A stretch of DNA of 64,000 nucleotides from DASZOC01 sp035550975 (lineage in GTDB: Bacteria; Actinomycetota; CADDZG01; WHSQ01), in the NCBI GenBank assembly GCA_035550975.1, contig DASZOC010000066.1, positions 1 to 64,000 of the forward strand, written 5' to 3'. Under the pieces are notes generated by a model. It had not been told where the DNA came from and made no database searches. It saw nothing but the letters and a program-made list of their open reading frames with translations. Numbering within the stretch: position 1 is the first letter of the stretch; each line of letters opens with the position of its first letter. This document shows, in pieces, positions 15,694 to 23,817 of the stretch. A program made the translations under genes and the position numbers.

Positions 15694-17271
15694 ATGTCAT
15701 CGACCGAGACCCACTCCAACGGAAGCAGGACCGACAGCCTCAAGTCGTTCAACCCCCGGACCGGCGAGGTGATGCGCGAGATCCCTGCGGTGTCACCTGC
15801 CGAGGTGCGCGACTACGTCGAGCAAGCTCGGAAGGTCGCGCCCGAATGGGGTGCGATCGACGTGGAGGGGCGCGTTCGCATCATGCGCAACGTCCGGACG
15901 CGACTGAAGAACAAGGCTGACGAGATCGTTGAGGTCGTCACGGCAGAGACCGGCAAACCTCGGGCAGAAGCCCTCTCGCACGAGGTCTTGACGCCCCTCC
16001 TCCAACTCGCGTACCTGGAGCATCTCGCACCGAGGGCGCTTAAACCGAAGAAGGTCGCCCCCGTCGTCGGGCCACTCCTCGGCTTCAGGTCGCGGATGGA
16101 GTTCCGTCCCTTCGGAGTCGTCGGATGCATCACCCCGTGGAACTTCCCGATCACGAACAGCTTCCTCGCGTTGGCGAGCCCGCTGTTCGCGGGGAACGCA
16201 GTCGTAGTGAAGCCGTCGGAGGTCACCCCCGCGTGTGGCGAGATGTTGCGGGAGATCCTGGATGCGCTTCCGTCCGGCGTCGCAACCGTCATCCAGGGCG
16301 GAGGGGACGTGGGCGCGGCTCTCGTCGAGGCGCCCTGCGACAAGATCTCATTCGTCGGATCGCCGGTAACCGGACGGAAGATCTGCGCGGCCGCGGCACA
16401 ACACCTGACGCCGGTCGTCATGGAGCTGGGAGGGAAGGACTCGGCGATCATCTGCTCGGACGCGGATATCGATCTCACCACGTCCGGGATCGTGTGGGCC
16501 GCCTTCGCGAACGCGGGCCAGGTGTGTGCGTCGATCGAGCGGGCGTATGTCGTCGACGACGTCGCCGACGAGTTCCAAGACAGGCTGTTGACGAAGCTCG
16601 CGAAGCTAAAGCAGGGCGAAGATATCGGTTCGCTGACGTTTCCCCGTCAGCTCGAGATCGTTTCGGATCAGGTCGAGGACGCGGTCTCCAAGGGCGCCAA
16701 GGTGCTGGCCGGCGGCACAGGTGCCGGCAAGAAGAACGAGAACGGCACGCTCTGGTACGCACCGACGGTCATCACCGACGTGAGCCGCGAGATGAGCGTC
16801 CTGAAGGACGAAACGTTCGGCCCGATCCTCACGTTGATCCGTGTCCGCGACGAGGCCGAGGCGCTCCAGCGCGCGAACACCGACGGCGTCAACCTGACCG
16901 CGTCGGTCTGGACGAAGGATCCGAAGAAGCGCGATCGGTTGGTAGAGGGATTGCGCGCCGGTTCGATCACCCACAACTTCCACATGGAGACGGCCGGAGC
17001 TACCTGGGGGACGTGGGGTGGTGTGGGCGAATCAGGGTTCGGCCGGCTCAACGGCGAACTCGGCCTGTTGGAGTTCACCGTGCCGACGCACGTCTCCTAT
17101 TCGGCCATGCCGAAGATGAAACGGATCTTCTGGTACCCCTACGACTCGGGCAGTGAGCGTCTGACGCGGTCGTTGATCGACTTCCTGGGCGAGAAGGACG
17201 CTCCGAAGAAGCTGGGCGCGATCAAAGGGGTCTTGAGAGACTTCGCAAAGATCGCGAAGTCCCGCTTCTAG
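15694..17271 (+). CDS. NAD(P)-dependent aldehyde dehydrogenase
   Basis: 525 residues, ALDH superfamily. The catalytic Cys is in FANAGQVCASIERAYV and the general-base Glu in PVVMELGGKDSAII. The substrate-entry segment TPWNFPITNSFLALASPLF is present. It resembles succinate-semialdehyde or broad aldehyde dehydrogenases. The C-terminal extension after about residue 465 (FWYPYDSGSERLTRSLIDF) recalls ALDH3-like or membrane-associated forms. TAGGAG precedes ATG 15694. The 2-nt gap to the convergent SRPBCC gene leaves no room for a terminator. Substrate unknown. Confidence 0.85.
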   Translation: MSSTETHSNGSRTDSLKSFNPRTGEVMREIPAVSPAEVRDYVEQARKVAPEWGAIDVEGRVRIMRNVRTRLKNKADEIVEVVTAETGKPRAEALSHEVLTPLLQLAYLEHLAPRALKPKKVAPVVGPLLGFRSRMEFRPFGVVGCITPWNFPITNSFLALASPLFAGNAVVVKPSEVTPACGEMLREILDALPSGVATVIQGGGDVGAALVEAPCDKISFVGSPVTGRKICAAAAQHLTPVVMELGGKDSAIICSDADIDLTTSGIVWAAFANAGQVCASIERAYVVDDVADEFQDRLLTKLAKLKQGEDIGSLTFPRQLEIVSDQVEDAVSKGAKVLAGGTGAGKKNENGTLWYAPTVITDVSREMSVLKDETFGPILTLIRVRDEAEALQRANTDGVNLTASVWTKDPKKRDRLVEGLRAGSITHNFHMETAGATWGTWGGVGESGFGRLNGELGLLEFTVPTHVSYSAMPKMKRIFWYPYDSGSERLTRSLIDFLGEKDAPKKLGAIKGVLRDFAKIAKSRF

Positions 17272-17273
17272 AC

Positions 17274-17759
17274 CTAGGCCGAGGGGCGTTCCGCTCGTCG
17301 TTTCACCATCCGGAGGATGTCACGGACGACCACGACGTGCAGGCGCGTGCCTATGACGAGGGATCGGTAGAGCTTCCCGTGGATCCCTGGGAACTCTGCC
17401 CTCGTCTCGGCGCACAGGCGTGATTCAGTGGCTGATGTTCGCTCGACGCGGAAATTCAGGGCGTAGCGGGAGAACTTGTGTCGCCCCTCGAGGAACAACG
17501 TCGCCGGTGCAGATGCTTCGGTCACGTGGAACCCGGGGCAGGTCGATCCCACCTGGAGCGGATCAGCCGCGGTCACGGCGACGTCCGCGCAGCCGAGGGC
17601 CCTGGCGAAGAGTCCCTTGCCTCGGCCCTCGAATCCCGCCGGCACCGATCGCAGACCACTCCACGTAGCCTCGGCACTCGCTGCGATCGTGACGCAATGC
17701 TCGTCGATGAAGGGCAGCTCCTGTGATGTCGCGACGCTGCTCGCAGATTCGTATTCCAC
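17274..17759 (-). CDS. SRPBCC/START-like small protein, function unknown
   Basis: 161 residues from a GTG start. The segment order (ITIAASAEATWSGLR early; FSRYALNFRVERTS and SRLCAETRAEFPG in the middle; a long C-terminal helix ending VRDILRMVKRRAER) suggests the helix-grip fold of SRPBCC/START-like or DUF2867-like proteins, which bind hydrophobic ligands. It starts 8 nt after the thiI stop, so it is the last gene of the RAM-thiI operon. No catalytic residues can be named. Confidence 0.55.
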   Translation of the reverse strand: MEYESASSVATSQELPFIDEHCVTIAASAEATWSGLRSVPAGFEGRGKGLFARALGCADVAVTAADPLQVGSTCPGFHVTEASAPATLFLEGRHKFSRYALNFRVERTSATESRLCAETRAEFPGIHGKLYRSLVIGTRLHVVVVRDILRMVKRRAERPSA

Positions 17760-17767
17760 GGAAGCTC

Positions 17768-18949
17768 TCAGGCGGGGTCGGCTAGGTCGAACACGCGCGT
17801 CTCCCGCCCGGCCAGCGCCTTACCTACCAGCGCGTCCATGTCGAGTTCCCGCTCCGAACGCGCCGCAAAGTCCGGCTCGCTCTTCGTAACAGGGGAGCGC
17901 GGCGCGAAGAGGACACAGCAATCCTGGTGGCGGCGCGTCGAGATCTCGTAGGTGCCGATCCTCTTCGCCTCGTCCATGATCTCTTGCTTGTCCATCCCGA
18001 TCAGAGGACGGAGCACCTGCGTCCCGTCGAGCGCCGCGTCGATGGTCCGGATGTTCTCGATCGTCTGCGACGCGACCTGACCGAGGGAGTCGCCCGTCAC
18101 GATCGCCTGCGCTCCTACCTCCGTCGCGAGGTCCGCTGCGATCCTCATCATCAGCCTGCGATACAGGACCATCCGCATGCTCGGCGCGGCGTGCGTGACG
18201 ATCTCGCGCTGCGCATCGCCGATGGGGATCAGATGCATCACAACCTCGAGCTGGTAACGAGCGAGAACGTCGGCGAGCTCGGCAGCTTGACGGACCGACG
18301 ACGGATCGGTGTACGGCTGGCCGTGAAAGTGGACGAGCTCGACGTCAGCACCCCGGCGCGCCATGCGCCAGGCGGCGACGGGGGAGTCGATCCCGCCGGA
18401 CATCAGCGCGACCATCTTTCCCGAGACACCCGCCGGCAGGCCGCCGGGCCCTTGGAGCCTACGAACGAAGACGATCCCCGTACCACCGAACATCTCGATC
18501 CACGCGGTCGCATCGGGTTGCTCGAGGTCGACTCGAGCGCCGGTTGCGTCCTTTATCCGTTGCCCCACGACCTCCTGGACCTCTTGGGACCGGTGATCGA
18601 AGTTGGAATGCGTTCGGCGTGCGCGGACGGCAAAGGACGTGAACGATTCCTCGCCCATCAGCTGGATCGCGACGTCACCGATCCTGTCGAGGTCTGGTTC
18701 GACGCGCCGACCGAGGCCGACATACGCCACGCCGAACACGCGTGCGGCTCGCTGCGCGGCGATCTCGGGCACCGCTCGTGGATCGAGGTCGACCATCACC
18801 CGTCCGAACCCCTTGCGAACGCGCGCGTACCCGGTGCCCCTCAGCGCGCGACGGAGGTTGCGTGCCAGCGCGTCCTCGAAGAAGTCGCGGTTGCGGCCCT
18901 TCAGGCCTATCTCGTGGAAATGGACAACGAGGGCGTCGAACACCCTCAC
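17768..18949 (-). CDS. thiI: tRNA 4-thiouridine synthetase ThiI (no rhodanese domain)
   Basis: About 393 residues. An N-terminal ferredoxin-like plus THUMP region (about 1-170) binds tRNA, and the PP-loop ATP pyrophosphatase motif is ALMSGGIDSPVAAW. The C-terminal rhodanese domain of E. coli ThiI is missing, as in many Gram-positives, where sulfur comes from a separate desulfurase. A Cys-Cys pair in RHQDCCVLFAPR is retained. The start is chosen at GTG 18949 (MRVFDALVVHFHEIGLKG), 12 nt after the RAM-domain gene stop; GTG 18943 is possible. Role: s4U8 in tRNA, possibly also thiamine thiazole synthesis. Confidence 0.9.
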   Translation of the reverse strand: MRVFDALVVHFHEIGLKGRNRDFFEDALARNLRRALRGTGYARVRKGFGRVMVDLDPRAVPEIAAQRAARVFGVAYVGLGRRVEPDLDRIGDVAIQLMGEESFTSFAVRARRTHSNFDHRSQEVQEVVGQRIKDATGARVDLEQPDATAWIEMFGGTGIVFVRRLQGPGGLPAGVSGKMVALMSGGIDSPVAAWRMARRGADVELVHFHGQPYTDPSSVRQAAELADVLARYQLEVVMHLIPIGDAQREIVTHAAPSMRMVLYRRLMMRIAADLATEVGAQAIVTGDSLGQVASQTIENIRTIDAALDGTQVLRPLIGMDKQEIMDEAKRIGTYEISTRRHQDCCVLFAPRSPVTKSEPDFAARSERELDMDALVGKALAGRETRVFDLADPA

Positions 18950-18960
18950 CTCTTTTCTGG

Positions 18961-19251
18961 TTAGACCGATTCCTCGTCGAAACCGAGCGAGAACATCGAT
19001 TCCACGTCGTGGCGCGAGTAGACCTTGAAAGCCACCAGCGTTTGGGTCCTCTCGATGCCGGCGACCTTCGCGATCTGCTCGCTGACCACGCGCGCGAGGT
19101 CGTCGTGGGTCCGCGTACGGACCATGATGACGAGGTCGTGATCGCCGGCGACGGAATAGACCTCGGACACGTCTTCGATGTCGGCCACCGCTTGAGCGGT
19201 CTCCGGGATCTCGTGCACGTTGCAGTTCGCGAGGACGATCGTCGTGATCAT
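18961..19251 (-). CDS. stand-alone Lrp/AsnC-type ligand-binding (RAM) domain protein
   Basis: 96 residues that match the regulator-of-amino-acid-metabolism domain of Lrp/AsnC proteins (NCNVHEIPETAQAVADI, SVAGDHDLVIMV, QIAKVAGIERTQTLVAF) but with no DNA-binding HTH. Such single-domain proteins form dimers or higher rings and bind amino acids. It is first in a three-gene minus-strand operon with thiI. Its start lies just beyond the terminator that ends sigA transcription. Confidence 0.8.
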   Translation of the reverse strand: MITTIVLANCNVHEIPETAQAVADIEDVSEVYSVAGDHDLVIMVRTRTHDDLARVVSEQIAKVAGIERTQTLVAFKVYSRHDVESMFSLGFDEESV

Positions 19252-19278
19252 GTAGGAGAGAGCCTACTTTCTCCACGC

Positions 19279-19303
19279 AAAAGGCCCCCTCTGAGAGGGG
19301 GCC
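19279..19303 (-). terminator. rho-independent terminator of sigA
   Basis: Read on the minus strand, the stem GGCCCCCT / AGGGGGCC (19283-19303) is followed by TTTTGCG (U-run at 19282-19279). It lies 22 nt beyond the sigA stop and separates it from the RAM-thiI operon. Confidence 0.8.
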
Positions 19304-19324
19304 AAGTGCAGGAAGAACGCTTCG

Positions 19325-20278
19325 TTAGATGGTCACCATGTCGCGGAGCTTGCCCGGCGTCGAGGGGTGACGCAGCTTCGACAGCGCCTTGGCCTCGATC
19401 TGACGGATGCGTTCGCGCGTCAGGTTGAACTCTTTGCCGACCTCTTCGAGAGTCCGCGGCTCGCCTGTAACCAGGCCGAACCGGAGCGCGAGGACCTTCT
19501 TCTCGCGCTCGGACAGCGAGTCCAGCATGTTCCAGAGGTCCTCCTGACGCAGCGCCATCGCCGCCGCCTGGAACGGGCCCTCGACGTCTTCGTCCTCGAT
19601 GAAGTCGCCCAGCTCGGCGTCTTCGTCACCGACGGGCTCGTGCAGCGAGACCGGCTCGGGCAGCACGCGGAACGCCTCGCGAACCTTGTCCGGCGTCAGA
19701 TCCGACTGCTCGGCGATCTCTTCGATCGTCGGCTCGCGTCCGAGCTTCTCGAGGAGCTCGGACTGGACCTTGCGGACGCGGTAGAGCGTCTCGACCATGT
19801 GGACGGGGATCCGGATGGTCCGGGCCTTGTCCGCGATCGCGCGCGTGATCGCCTGTCGGATCCACCAGGTGGCATAAGTGGAGAACTTGAACCCACGCTG
19901 GTAGTCGAACTTCTCGACCGCGCGCATGAGGCCGAGGTTCCCTTCCTGGATCAGGTCCAACAGGGGAAGGCCTGCAGCGCTGTATTTCTTCGCGATCGAC
20001 ACCACGAGCCGGAGGTTGGACTGGATGAAGCGGCGCTTCGCCTGACGACCCACCCGTGCCTTCGTCTGTAGGTCACGACGCTGCTTGTCGGTGAACTTCT
20101 TGGTCGCCTTGTCGAGCTTCTCCTGGGCCTTCTCGCCGTCCTCGATCGCCTTGGCGAGCTCGACCTCCTGGACGTCGGTCAGTAGCGGGTACTGCCCGAT
20201 CTCGCGTAGATACTGCCTAACGAGATCTTCGTGGGCAGCCTCTTCGCGGGACTCGTATGGGCGCGTTGCTTGGCTCAT
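19325..20278 (-). CDS. sigA: primary RNA polymerase sigma factor (sigma-70 family, SigA/RpoD)
   Basis: 317 residues. Region 1.2 (DLVRQYLREIGQYPLLT), the core-binding region 2 (SNLRLVVSIAKKYSAAGLPL, DLIQEGNLGLMRAVEKF, YATWWIRQAITRAI), region 3 and region 4 (LEEVGKEFNLTRERIRQIEAKALSKL) are all in order. The acidic region 1.1 is absent, so the protein is shorter than most group 1 factors, but the region 2.4 and 4.2 residues are housekeeping-type. It is the only sigma factor in the window and would read the TTGnnn/TAnnnT promoters here. It is unlikely to read the AGGA/GAACC motifs. Confidence 0.92.
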   Translation of the reverse strand: MSQATRPYESREEAAHEDLVRQYLREIGQYPLLTDVQEVELAKAIEDGEKAQEKLDKATKKFTDKQRRDLQTKARVGRQAKRRFIQSNLRLVVSIAKKYSAAGLPLLDLIQEGNLGLMRAVEKFDYQRGFKFSTYATWWIRQAITRAIADKARTIRIPVHMVETLYRVRKVQSELLEKLGREPTIEEIAEQSDLTPDKVREAFRVLPEPVSLHEPVGDEDAELGDFIEDEDVEGPFQAAAMALRQEDLWNMLDSLSEREKKVLALRFGLVTGEPRTLEEVGKEFNLTRERIRQIEAKALSKLRHPSTPGKLRDMVTI

Positions 20279-20602
20279 CGATGCATCAACCTCTTTCGGC
20301 TCGGGGAAGCGATCTGACTCCGGCCTCGTGGCCGGAGCTCCCTCCTATCGGTCCGTCTCCGACGAGCGGATCGGCCGGCTGATGGTCGCTTGTAGCGACG
20401 GCCGCGAGGCGGCGGTGCCGGGAGCACGATCTGCTGTTGGTGCCGCAGACGGGGTTTCTTTTGTTACCGATAAACGATTCTCCATATGCTAGGTGAATCC
20501 CTTCCTCGTTGGAAGGGGGTTCCCGTTGTGTCTCATAGACAAAAACACCCGCTCCACCTCCTCCATTCCCACGTCTCGCGGGCGCGTAGGATTGTTCCTG
20601 CG
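20279..20602. other. intergenic region between divergent sigA and the DUF523 gene
   Basis: 324 nt without a supportable gene. A small inverted repeat CCTTCC...GGAAGG lies near 20510-20527. TAGGAT (20587-20592), 10 nt before the DUF523 ATG, is a possible -10 for a nearly leaderless transcript. The AT-richer patch at 20455-20500 probably holds the sigA promoter on the minus strand, but I could not assign its boxes. Confidence 0.4.
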
Positions 20603-21076
20603 ATGGGAACCACCCCTGACACACGATGCGACCTCGTCCTGGTGTCGGCCTGTCTGGCCGGCTGCGAATGCCGCTACGACGGTCGCTCGAACGAGACCTC
20701 GGCGGTGGCCCGGCTCGTGGCCGAGGGCCGGGCCGTCCTCGTGTGTCCTGAAGAAGAGGGTGGCCTGCCTACGCCGCGTCCCCCGGCAGAGATCGTGGGT
20801 GGGGACGGCCACGACGTGCTTGCCGGCAGGGCTCAGGTCGTGACGAAAGACGGCCGCGACGTCACAACCGAGTACCTCGAGGGGGCGCAGCGCGCGCTGG
20901 CAACGGCCCGTGCCGCAGGGGCGACACGCGCGATCCTGAAGTTACGCAGCCCGTCGTGCGGGAGGGGCCGGATCTACGACGGGTCTTTCTCGGCTACGAC
21001 CACAGCCGGCGACGGAGTAACGGCGGCGCTCCTGCGGGCGAACGGGATCGAGGTGACGACCGAGCAGCAGCTCTGA
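20603..21076 (+). CDS. DUF523 family protein
   Basis: 157 residues with the full set of family motifs: VSACLAGCECRYDGRSN, then VCPEEEGGLPTPRPPAEI, then LKLRSPSCGRGRIYDG. The conserved cysteines could bind a metal or Fe-S cluster. The family has no settled function (a TudS-like thiouracil desulfidase role has been described for DUF523 members). ATG 20603 was chosen because the family starts there; the longer frame upstream is not family-like. Confidence 0.85.
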   Translation: MGTTPDTRCDLVLVSACLAGCECRYDGRSNETSAVARLVAEGRAVLVCPEEEGGLPTPRPPAEIVGGDGHDVLAGRAQVVTKDGRDVTTEYLEGAQRALATARAAGATRAILKLRSPSCGRGRIYDGSFSATTTAGDGVTAALLRANGIEVTTEQQL

Positions 21077-21081
21077 TCCGC

Positions 21082-21111
21082 GGCAGGGGATGACGCCAGG
21101 AAGGCGAAATC
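21082..21111 (+). promoter_or_regulatory. bipartite promoter-like motif, first small secreted gene
   Basis: GGCAGGGGA (21082-21090), 14-nt spacer, CGAAATC (21105-21111). It is a weaker match than the others (G for A in both boxes). An overlapping hairpin CGCC-AGGAA-GGCG occupies 21094-21106. It lies 33 nt before ATG 21145. Confidence 0.4.
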
Positions 21112-21144
21112 AGTACATAACGTCCCGAACTGGAGATCCCGAAT

Positions 21145-21594
21145 ATGAAGAAGCTGCTGGTTCTGCTCATGGTCCTCGGCTTGATTGCCGGTTCAATCGC
21201 GACCGCCGAGGCCGGCAAGAAGAAGAAAAAGAAGGCCCCTGCACCGCGGGTCATGGAAGTGCGTTACGAGAATCCGGCGATCGGAATCAACGGTGTGGGT
21301 GGTGTTTGTAGTGGGTGTCCGCAGATCGCAGTGGGTGCCGAAGAGCGGTTTATATCTGTTGAAGTCAAAGACGATGTCAGCCCCGTCCCCGCCATGCGCT
21401 TCAGTTGGGACACAGACGGGGATGGGAGGAACGACACCGGAGTAGTCGTATGCGGGTCGAAAACGGATGCCCCCCTCGAGGTTCCGCCGGGGGTTTCGAT
21501 GACGGCGTTCCCTTACCTCTTGCCCGGCCCCGCTTGCCCCACCGGTTTCGCGGTCTCGGGTTCGATAAAGATCACTTTCACCGCGACGCCCTAG
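21145..21594 (+). CDS. small secreted Lys-rich protein, family A member 1
   Basis: 149 residues. A signal peptide (about 1-23, ending ATAEA) is followed at once by GKKKKKK. The mature part is a short, probably beta-rich domain with four cysteines (VCSGCPQ, VVCGS, PACPTG) and a DTDGDGRND stretch that could bind calcium. It is paralogous to the next two genes, which share the same signal peptide, Lys run, a Cys before the first strand, and an ending of the type GSIKITFTATP / GTITATLSNLP. No known family was recognised. It has its own promoter-like motif. Confidence 0.75.
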   Translation: MKKLLVLLMVLGLIAGSIATAEAGKKKKKKAPAPRVMEVRYENPAIGINGVGGVCSGCPQIAVGAEERFISVEVKDDVSPVPAMRFSWDTDGDGRNDTGVVVCGSKTDAPLEVPPGVSMTAFPYLLPGPACPTGFAVSGSIKITFTATP

Positions 21595-21627
21595 ACGAGG
21601 CGGAATACCCGCAGTCTCCCGCCCCGC

Positions 21628-21656
21628 AGAAGGAGTCGGTTCCGTCGGGGAGAACC
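21628..21656 (+). promoter_or_regulatory. bipartite promoter-like motif, second small secreted gene
   Basis: AGAAGGAGT (21628-21636), 14-nt spacer, AGAACC (21651-21656), 39 nt before ATG 21696. CCCCG/CGGGG (21622-21626 with 21646-21650) could pair around it. Confidence 0.5.
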
Positions 21657-21695
21657 CCATTGGTCTAGGCCGCAACCAAACACAGGGAGTGGGAA

Positions 21696-22166
21696 ATGAA
21701 GAAGATCGTGGTGTTGTTGATGGTCGTCGGGCTGGTCGCTGGTTCGATAGCGACGGCAGAGGCCGGCAAGAAGAAGAAAAAGAAGCCAGCTCGTGTCGAG
21801 CGCGTCGCGGAGAGCAAGTACGAGGCACCCGCGATCGGAGCGCCGTCAGCCGTTGGCGTGTGCTTCCGACCGACGAACAGCTGTGGGGACATCGCTACGG
21901 GCGCCGGCGAGGTGTGGGTCAGGATCGACATCAAAGACGCCTCGGGAACCGCGACGGCGTTCACGTTCGGCCAGGACACCGATCCGAACACTCCCGGCAC
22001 CGAGACGATCTTCGGCGACTTCTGCGGCACGACCGGGGACGACTTGGTCCAGATCCAGGAAGGTCTGCCTCTGGTGGTCTTCCCGTGGGCATTCGGGGAC
22101 GTTCTTTGTCCCGGAGCATTCGGGACGCAGGGCACCATCACCGCCACGCTCTCGAACCTGCCGTAA
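21696..22166 (+). CDS. small secreted Lys-rich protein, family A member 2
   Basis: 156 residues. The signal peptide MKKIVVLLMVVGLVAGSIATAEA is almost the same as in member 1 and is followed by GKKKKKK. Four cysteines occur (VGVCFRPTNSCGD, DFCGTTGD, DVLCPGAFG), likely two disulfides. An acidic DTDPN segment matches the DTDGD position of member 1. The ATG has AGGGAG nearby. A strong terminator follows, so it is transcribed alone. Function unknown. Confidence 0.75.
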   Translation: MKKIVVLLMVVGLVAGSIATAEAGKKKKKKPARVERVAESKYEAPAIGAPSAVGVCFRPTNSCGDIATGAGEVWVRIDIKDASGTATAFTFGQDTDPNTPGTETIFGDFCGTTGDDLVQIQEGLPLVVFPWAFGDVLCPGAFGTQGTITATLSNLP

Positions 22167-22185
22167 AAACGAACGACCGAAGCAA

Positions 22186-22216
22186 AAAGGGCCGGCGCTA
22201 TGCGCGGGCCCTTTTT
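22186..22216 (+). terminator. terminator after small secreted gene 2
   Basis: AAAGGGCC ... GGCCCTTT stem with an inner GCGC pairing, then TTTTTC. It lies 20 nt after the stop at 22166. Confidence 0.75.
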
Positions 22217-22236
22217 CTTGCCCGAACCTCGATCTG

Positions 22237-22266
22237 CGGGAGGAACCCGCCCGTCCCGGGAGAACC
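22237..22266 (+). promoter_or_regulatory. bipartite promoter-like motif, third small secreted gene
   Basis: GGAGGAAC (22239-22246), 14-nt spacer, AGAACC (22261-22266), 45 nt before ATG 22312. The upstream box also forms the loop of GCGGG-AGGAA-CCCGC (22236-22250). Confidence 0.5.
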
Positions 22267-22311
22267 ATGGCGTAACGATTTGTTTTTACGACGCTCGTGG
22301 AGGGATGCGAA

Positions 22312-22773
22312 ATGAAGAGATTTCTGGTGCTGTTCATGATCATGGGCCTCGTCGTCGGTTCCGTCACGACTGCGGAGGCGGGTAAGAAGAAAAAGAAGGC
22401 GCCGAAGAAGGCCGAACGGACGGTCGAGGGCACCTACACCTCCACCGGCGTCATCGCCGTGGGCTTCTGCTCGCAGACCGACGCCGTCAACTGTGTCGAG
22501 ATCCCTTCTGGAGCCAACGAGAGCTTCCTCACCGCGAAGGTCACCGACGCGCACGGGCTGCCGGTTCCGGTCGCAGTCAAGGCCGACCTCGACGGAGACA
22601 ACTCGAGCGAGACCCTGTACGGAACATTCTGCGGCGAGACCGAAGAGCCCATCCAGATCGATCCCGGCGCGGCGATCATCTTCTGGATCGGCATCAGCTC
22701 GAACACCGCTGCGATGGGGTGTCCTCCAGCCACGACGGGTTCGATAGAGGTCACTTTCTCGAATCTGCCGTAA
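22312..22773 (+). CDS. small secreted Lys-rich protein, family A member 3
   Basis: 153 residues starting at ATG 22312 (MKRFLVLFMIMGLVVG), which has GGAGGGA upstream; an in-frame ATG 15 nt earlier would spoil the signal peptide. After the signal peptide comes GKKKKKAPKK, then a mature domain with four cysteines (VGFCSQTDAVNCVE, TFCGETEE, MGCPPA) and a DLDGDN acidic loop. The C-terminus GSIEVTFSNLP matches member 2. It is clearly a tandem duplicate of the two preceding genes. Function unknown. Confidence 0.75.
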   Translation: MKRFLVLFMIMGLVVGSVTTAEAGKKKKKAPKKAERTVEGTYTSTGVIAVGFCSQTDAVNCVEIPSGANESFLTAKVTDAHGLPVPVAVKADLDGDNSSETLYGTFCGETEEPIQIDPGAAIIFWIGISSNTAAMGCPPATTGSIEVTFSNLP

Positions 22774-22790
22774 GCAACAAACAGCTCCAT

Positions 22791-22822
22791 AAAGGCCGGG
22801 CCCAGCGCCCGGCCTTTTTCTT
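22791..22822 (+). terminator. terminator after small secreted gene 3
   Basis: Stem AAAGGCCGGGC / GCCCGGCCTTT with loop CCAGC, then TTCTTT. Strong and positioned 18 nt after the stop. Confidence 0.85.
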
Positions 22823-22866
22823 TGGATATTCAGGTCCTTCGACCGTGCGTCATGCTCCCGGGCCCC

Positions 22867-22896
22867 AGGAAGGAATCGCCTGGGAGCGGGCGAACC
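22867..22896 (+). promoter_or_regulatory. bipartite promoter-like motif, fourth small secreted gene
   Basis: AGGAAGGAAT (22867-22876), 14-nt spacer, CGAACC (22891-22896), 49 nt before ATG 22946. The motif and the stretch after it (AGAGAC...GCACG...AAAGAG) are repeated before the fifth gene, suggesting duplication of the whole unit. Confidence 0.6.
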
Positions 22897-22945
22897 TCAG
22901 AGACAGAGACGCACGAAAAGAGAGCTAGTGAACGGGAGCGCGACC

Positions 22946-23629
22946 ATGAAGAAGCTCGTAGCAGCACTCGCGGTAGGTGTTCTTGTTGCCGCCGTCGCGG
23001 CACCGGCGATGGCCGGCAAGAAGAAAGCGAAGCCGGTCACGACGACTCTGTATCTGCACGGGCCCACGCGTGTCGGTGAGAACGACAGCATGGCGATCGT
23101 GAACGACGTGTTCCTTCCGATGGACAAGAACGAGCCAACCGAAGCCGCACCTGCCTCGCGCTTCATCGTTAACGGCGTCGTCACTCCTAACGAGACGTGC
23201 GCGGGCAACAACCTGTTCCCGGTATGGACGGGAGAGGTCAGCGGACGGGTCACCGGGGACGTCAAGCTCACGTTCTCGCATGTCGGGACACCCGGGTCTG
23301 TTGTCGTCCGCATCTGGCCGGACGTCGGCTCACTCCTCTGTAACTCGTCCTTGTCCGGCTCGGCTGACTATCCGGAGCCTGCCGGTGAGGTGACGGTGGC
23401 CTTGCCACCCGGCACCGGGACGGTCGAGGCGGTCATGAAGAGCGTCAAGTTCTCCGCGGCAGGCAGCCTGATGGTCCAGATCAGCCCCGCCGTGGCCACG
23501 GAGCTGCCCGAGCCGGTTGGAGGAGTATTCGCGCCGTTCGTCTCGCGCGTCCTGTATGACTCTCCGGCCTTCGCTTCAGCCCTCGAGTTCAAGTGCACCC
23601 CCTCCTCCGGGAGCTCGTGCACGCCATAG
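22946..23629 (+). CDS. secreted protein, family B member 1
   Basis: 227 residues from ATG 22946 (MKKLVAALAVGVLVAAVAAP); an in-frame ATG 18 nt upstream gives a poorer signal peptide. After cleavage near AMAGKKKAK comes TTTLYLHGPTRVGEND, also present in the next protein. The mature domain looks beta-rich, with cysteines in NETCAGNN, LLCNSS and the C-terminal KCTPSSGSSCTP. No membrane anchor is visible, so it is secreted or wall-bound. Not recognised as a known family. It is flanked by its own promoter-like motif and terminator. Confidence 0.75.
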   Translation: MKKLVAALAVGVLVAAVAAPAMAGKKKAKPVTTTLYLHGPTRVGENDSMAIVNDVFLPMDKNEPTEAAPASRFIVNGVVTPNETCAGNNLFPVWTGEVSGRVTGDVKLTFSHVGTPGSVVVRIWPDVGSLLCNSSLSGSADYPEPAGEVTVALPPGTGTVEAVMKSVKFSAAGSLMVQISPAVATELPEPVGGVFAPFVSRVLYDSPAFASALEFKCTPSSGSSCTP

Positions 23630-23651
23630 GTGAAGGCTGACCGATACACGC

Positions 23652-23685
23652 AAAAGGCCGGGCCGCGCGCCCGGCCTTTTTCTTT
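23652..23685 (+). terminator. terminator after family B member 1
   Basis: Stem AAAAGGCCGGGC / GCCCGGCCTTTT with a CGCGC loop region, then TCTTT. Almost the same sequence as the terminator after small secreted gene 3. Confidence 0.85.
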
Positions 23686-23734
23686 GTTCGTCTGCACTCG
23701 TTCGATCTACCTGCCCGTCCCGTTGTGCGGTCGA

Positions 23735-23764
23735 GGGAAGGAATGGCCGCGCCGCGAGCGAACC
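23735..23764 (+). promoter_or_regulatory. bipartite promoter-like motif, fifth small secreted gene
   Basis: GGGAAGGAAT (23735-23744), 14-nt spacer, CGAACC (23759-23764), 53 nt before ATG 23818. Confidence 0.6.
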
Positions 23765-23817
23765 CTTAGAAGAGACACGCACGGAAAGAGCACCTCTGTC
23801 GACCGGGAGAATCCGAG

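Noticed and set aside
22864..22920. Possible c-di-GMP riboswitch (GEMM) because of GGGCGAACC and GACGCACGAAAAG
   Set aside because: The order and conserved bases of the GEMM core (GGCAAACC ... GACGCAAAGCC) are not met, and the other sites with the same motif lack the second part.
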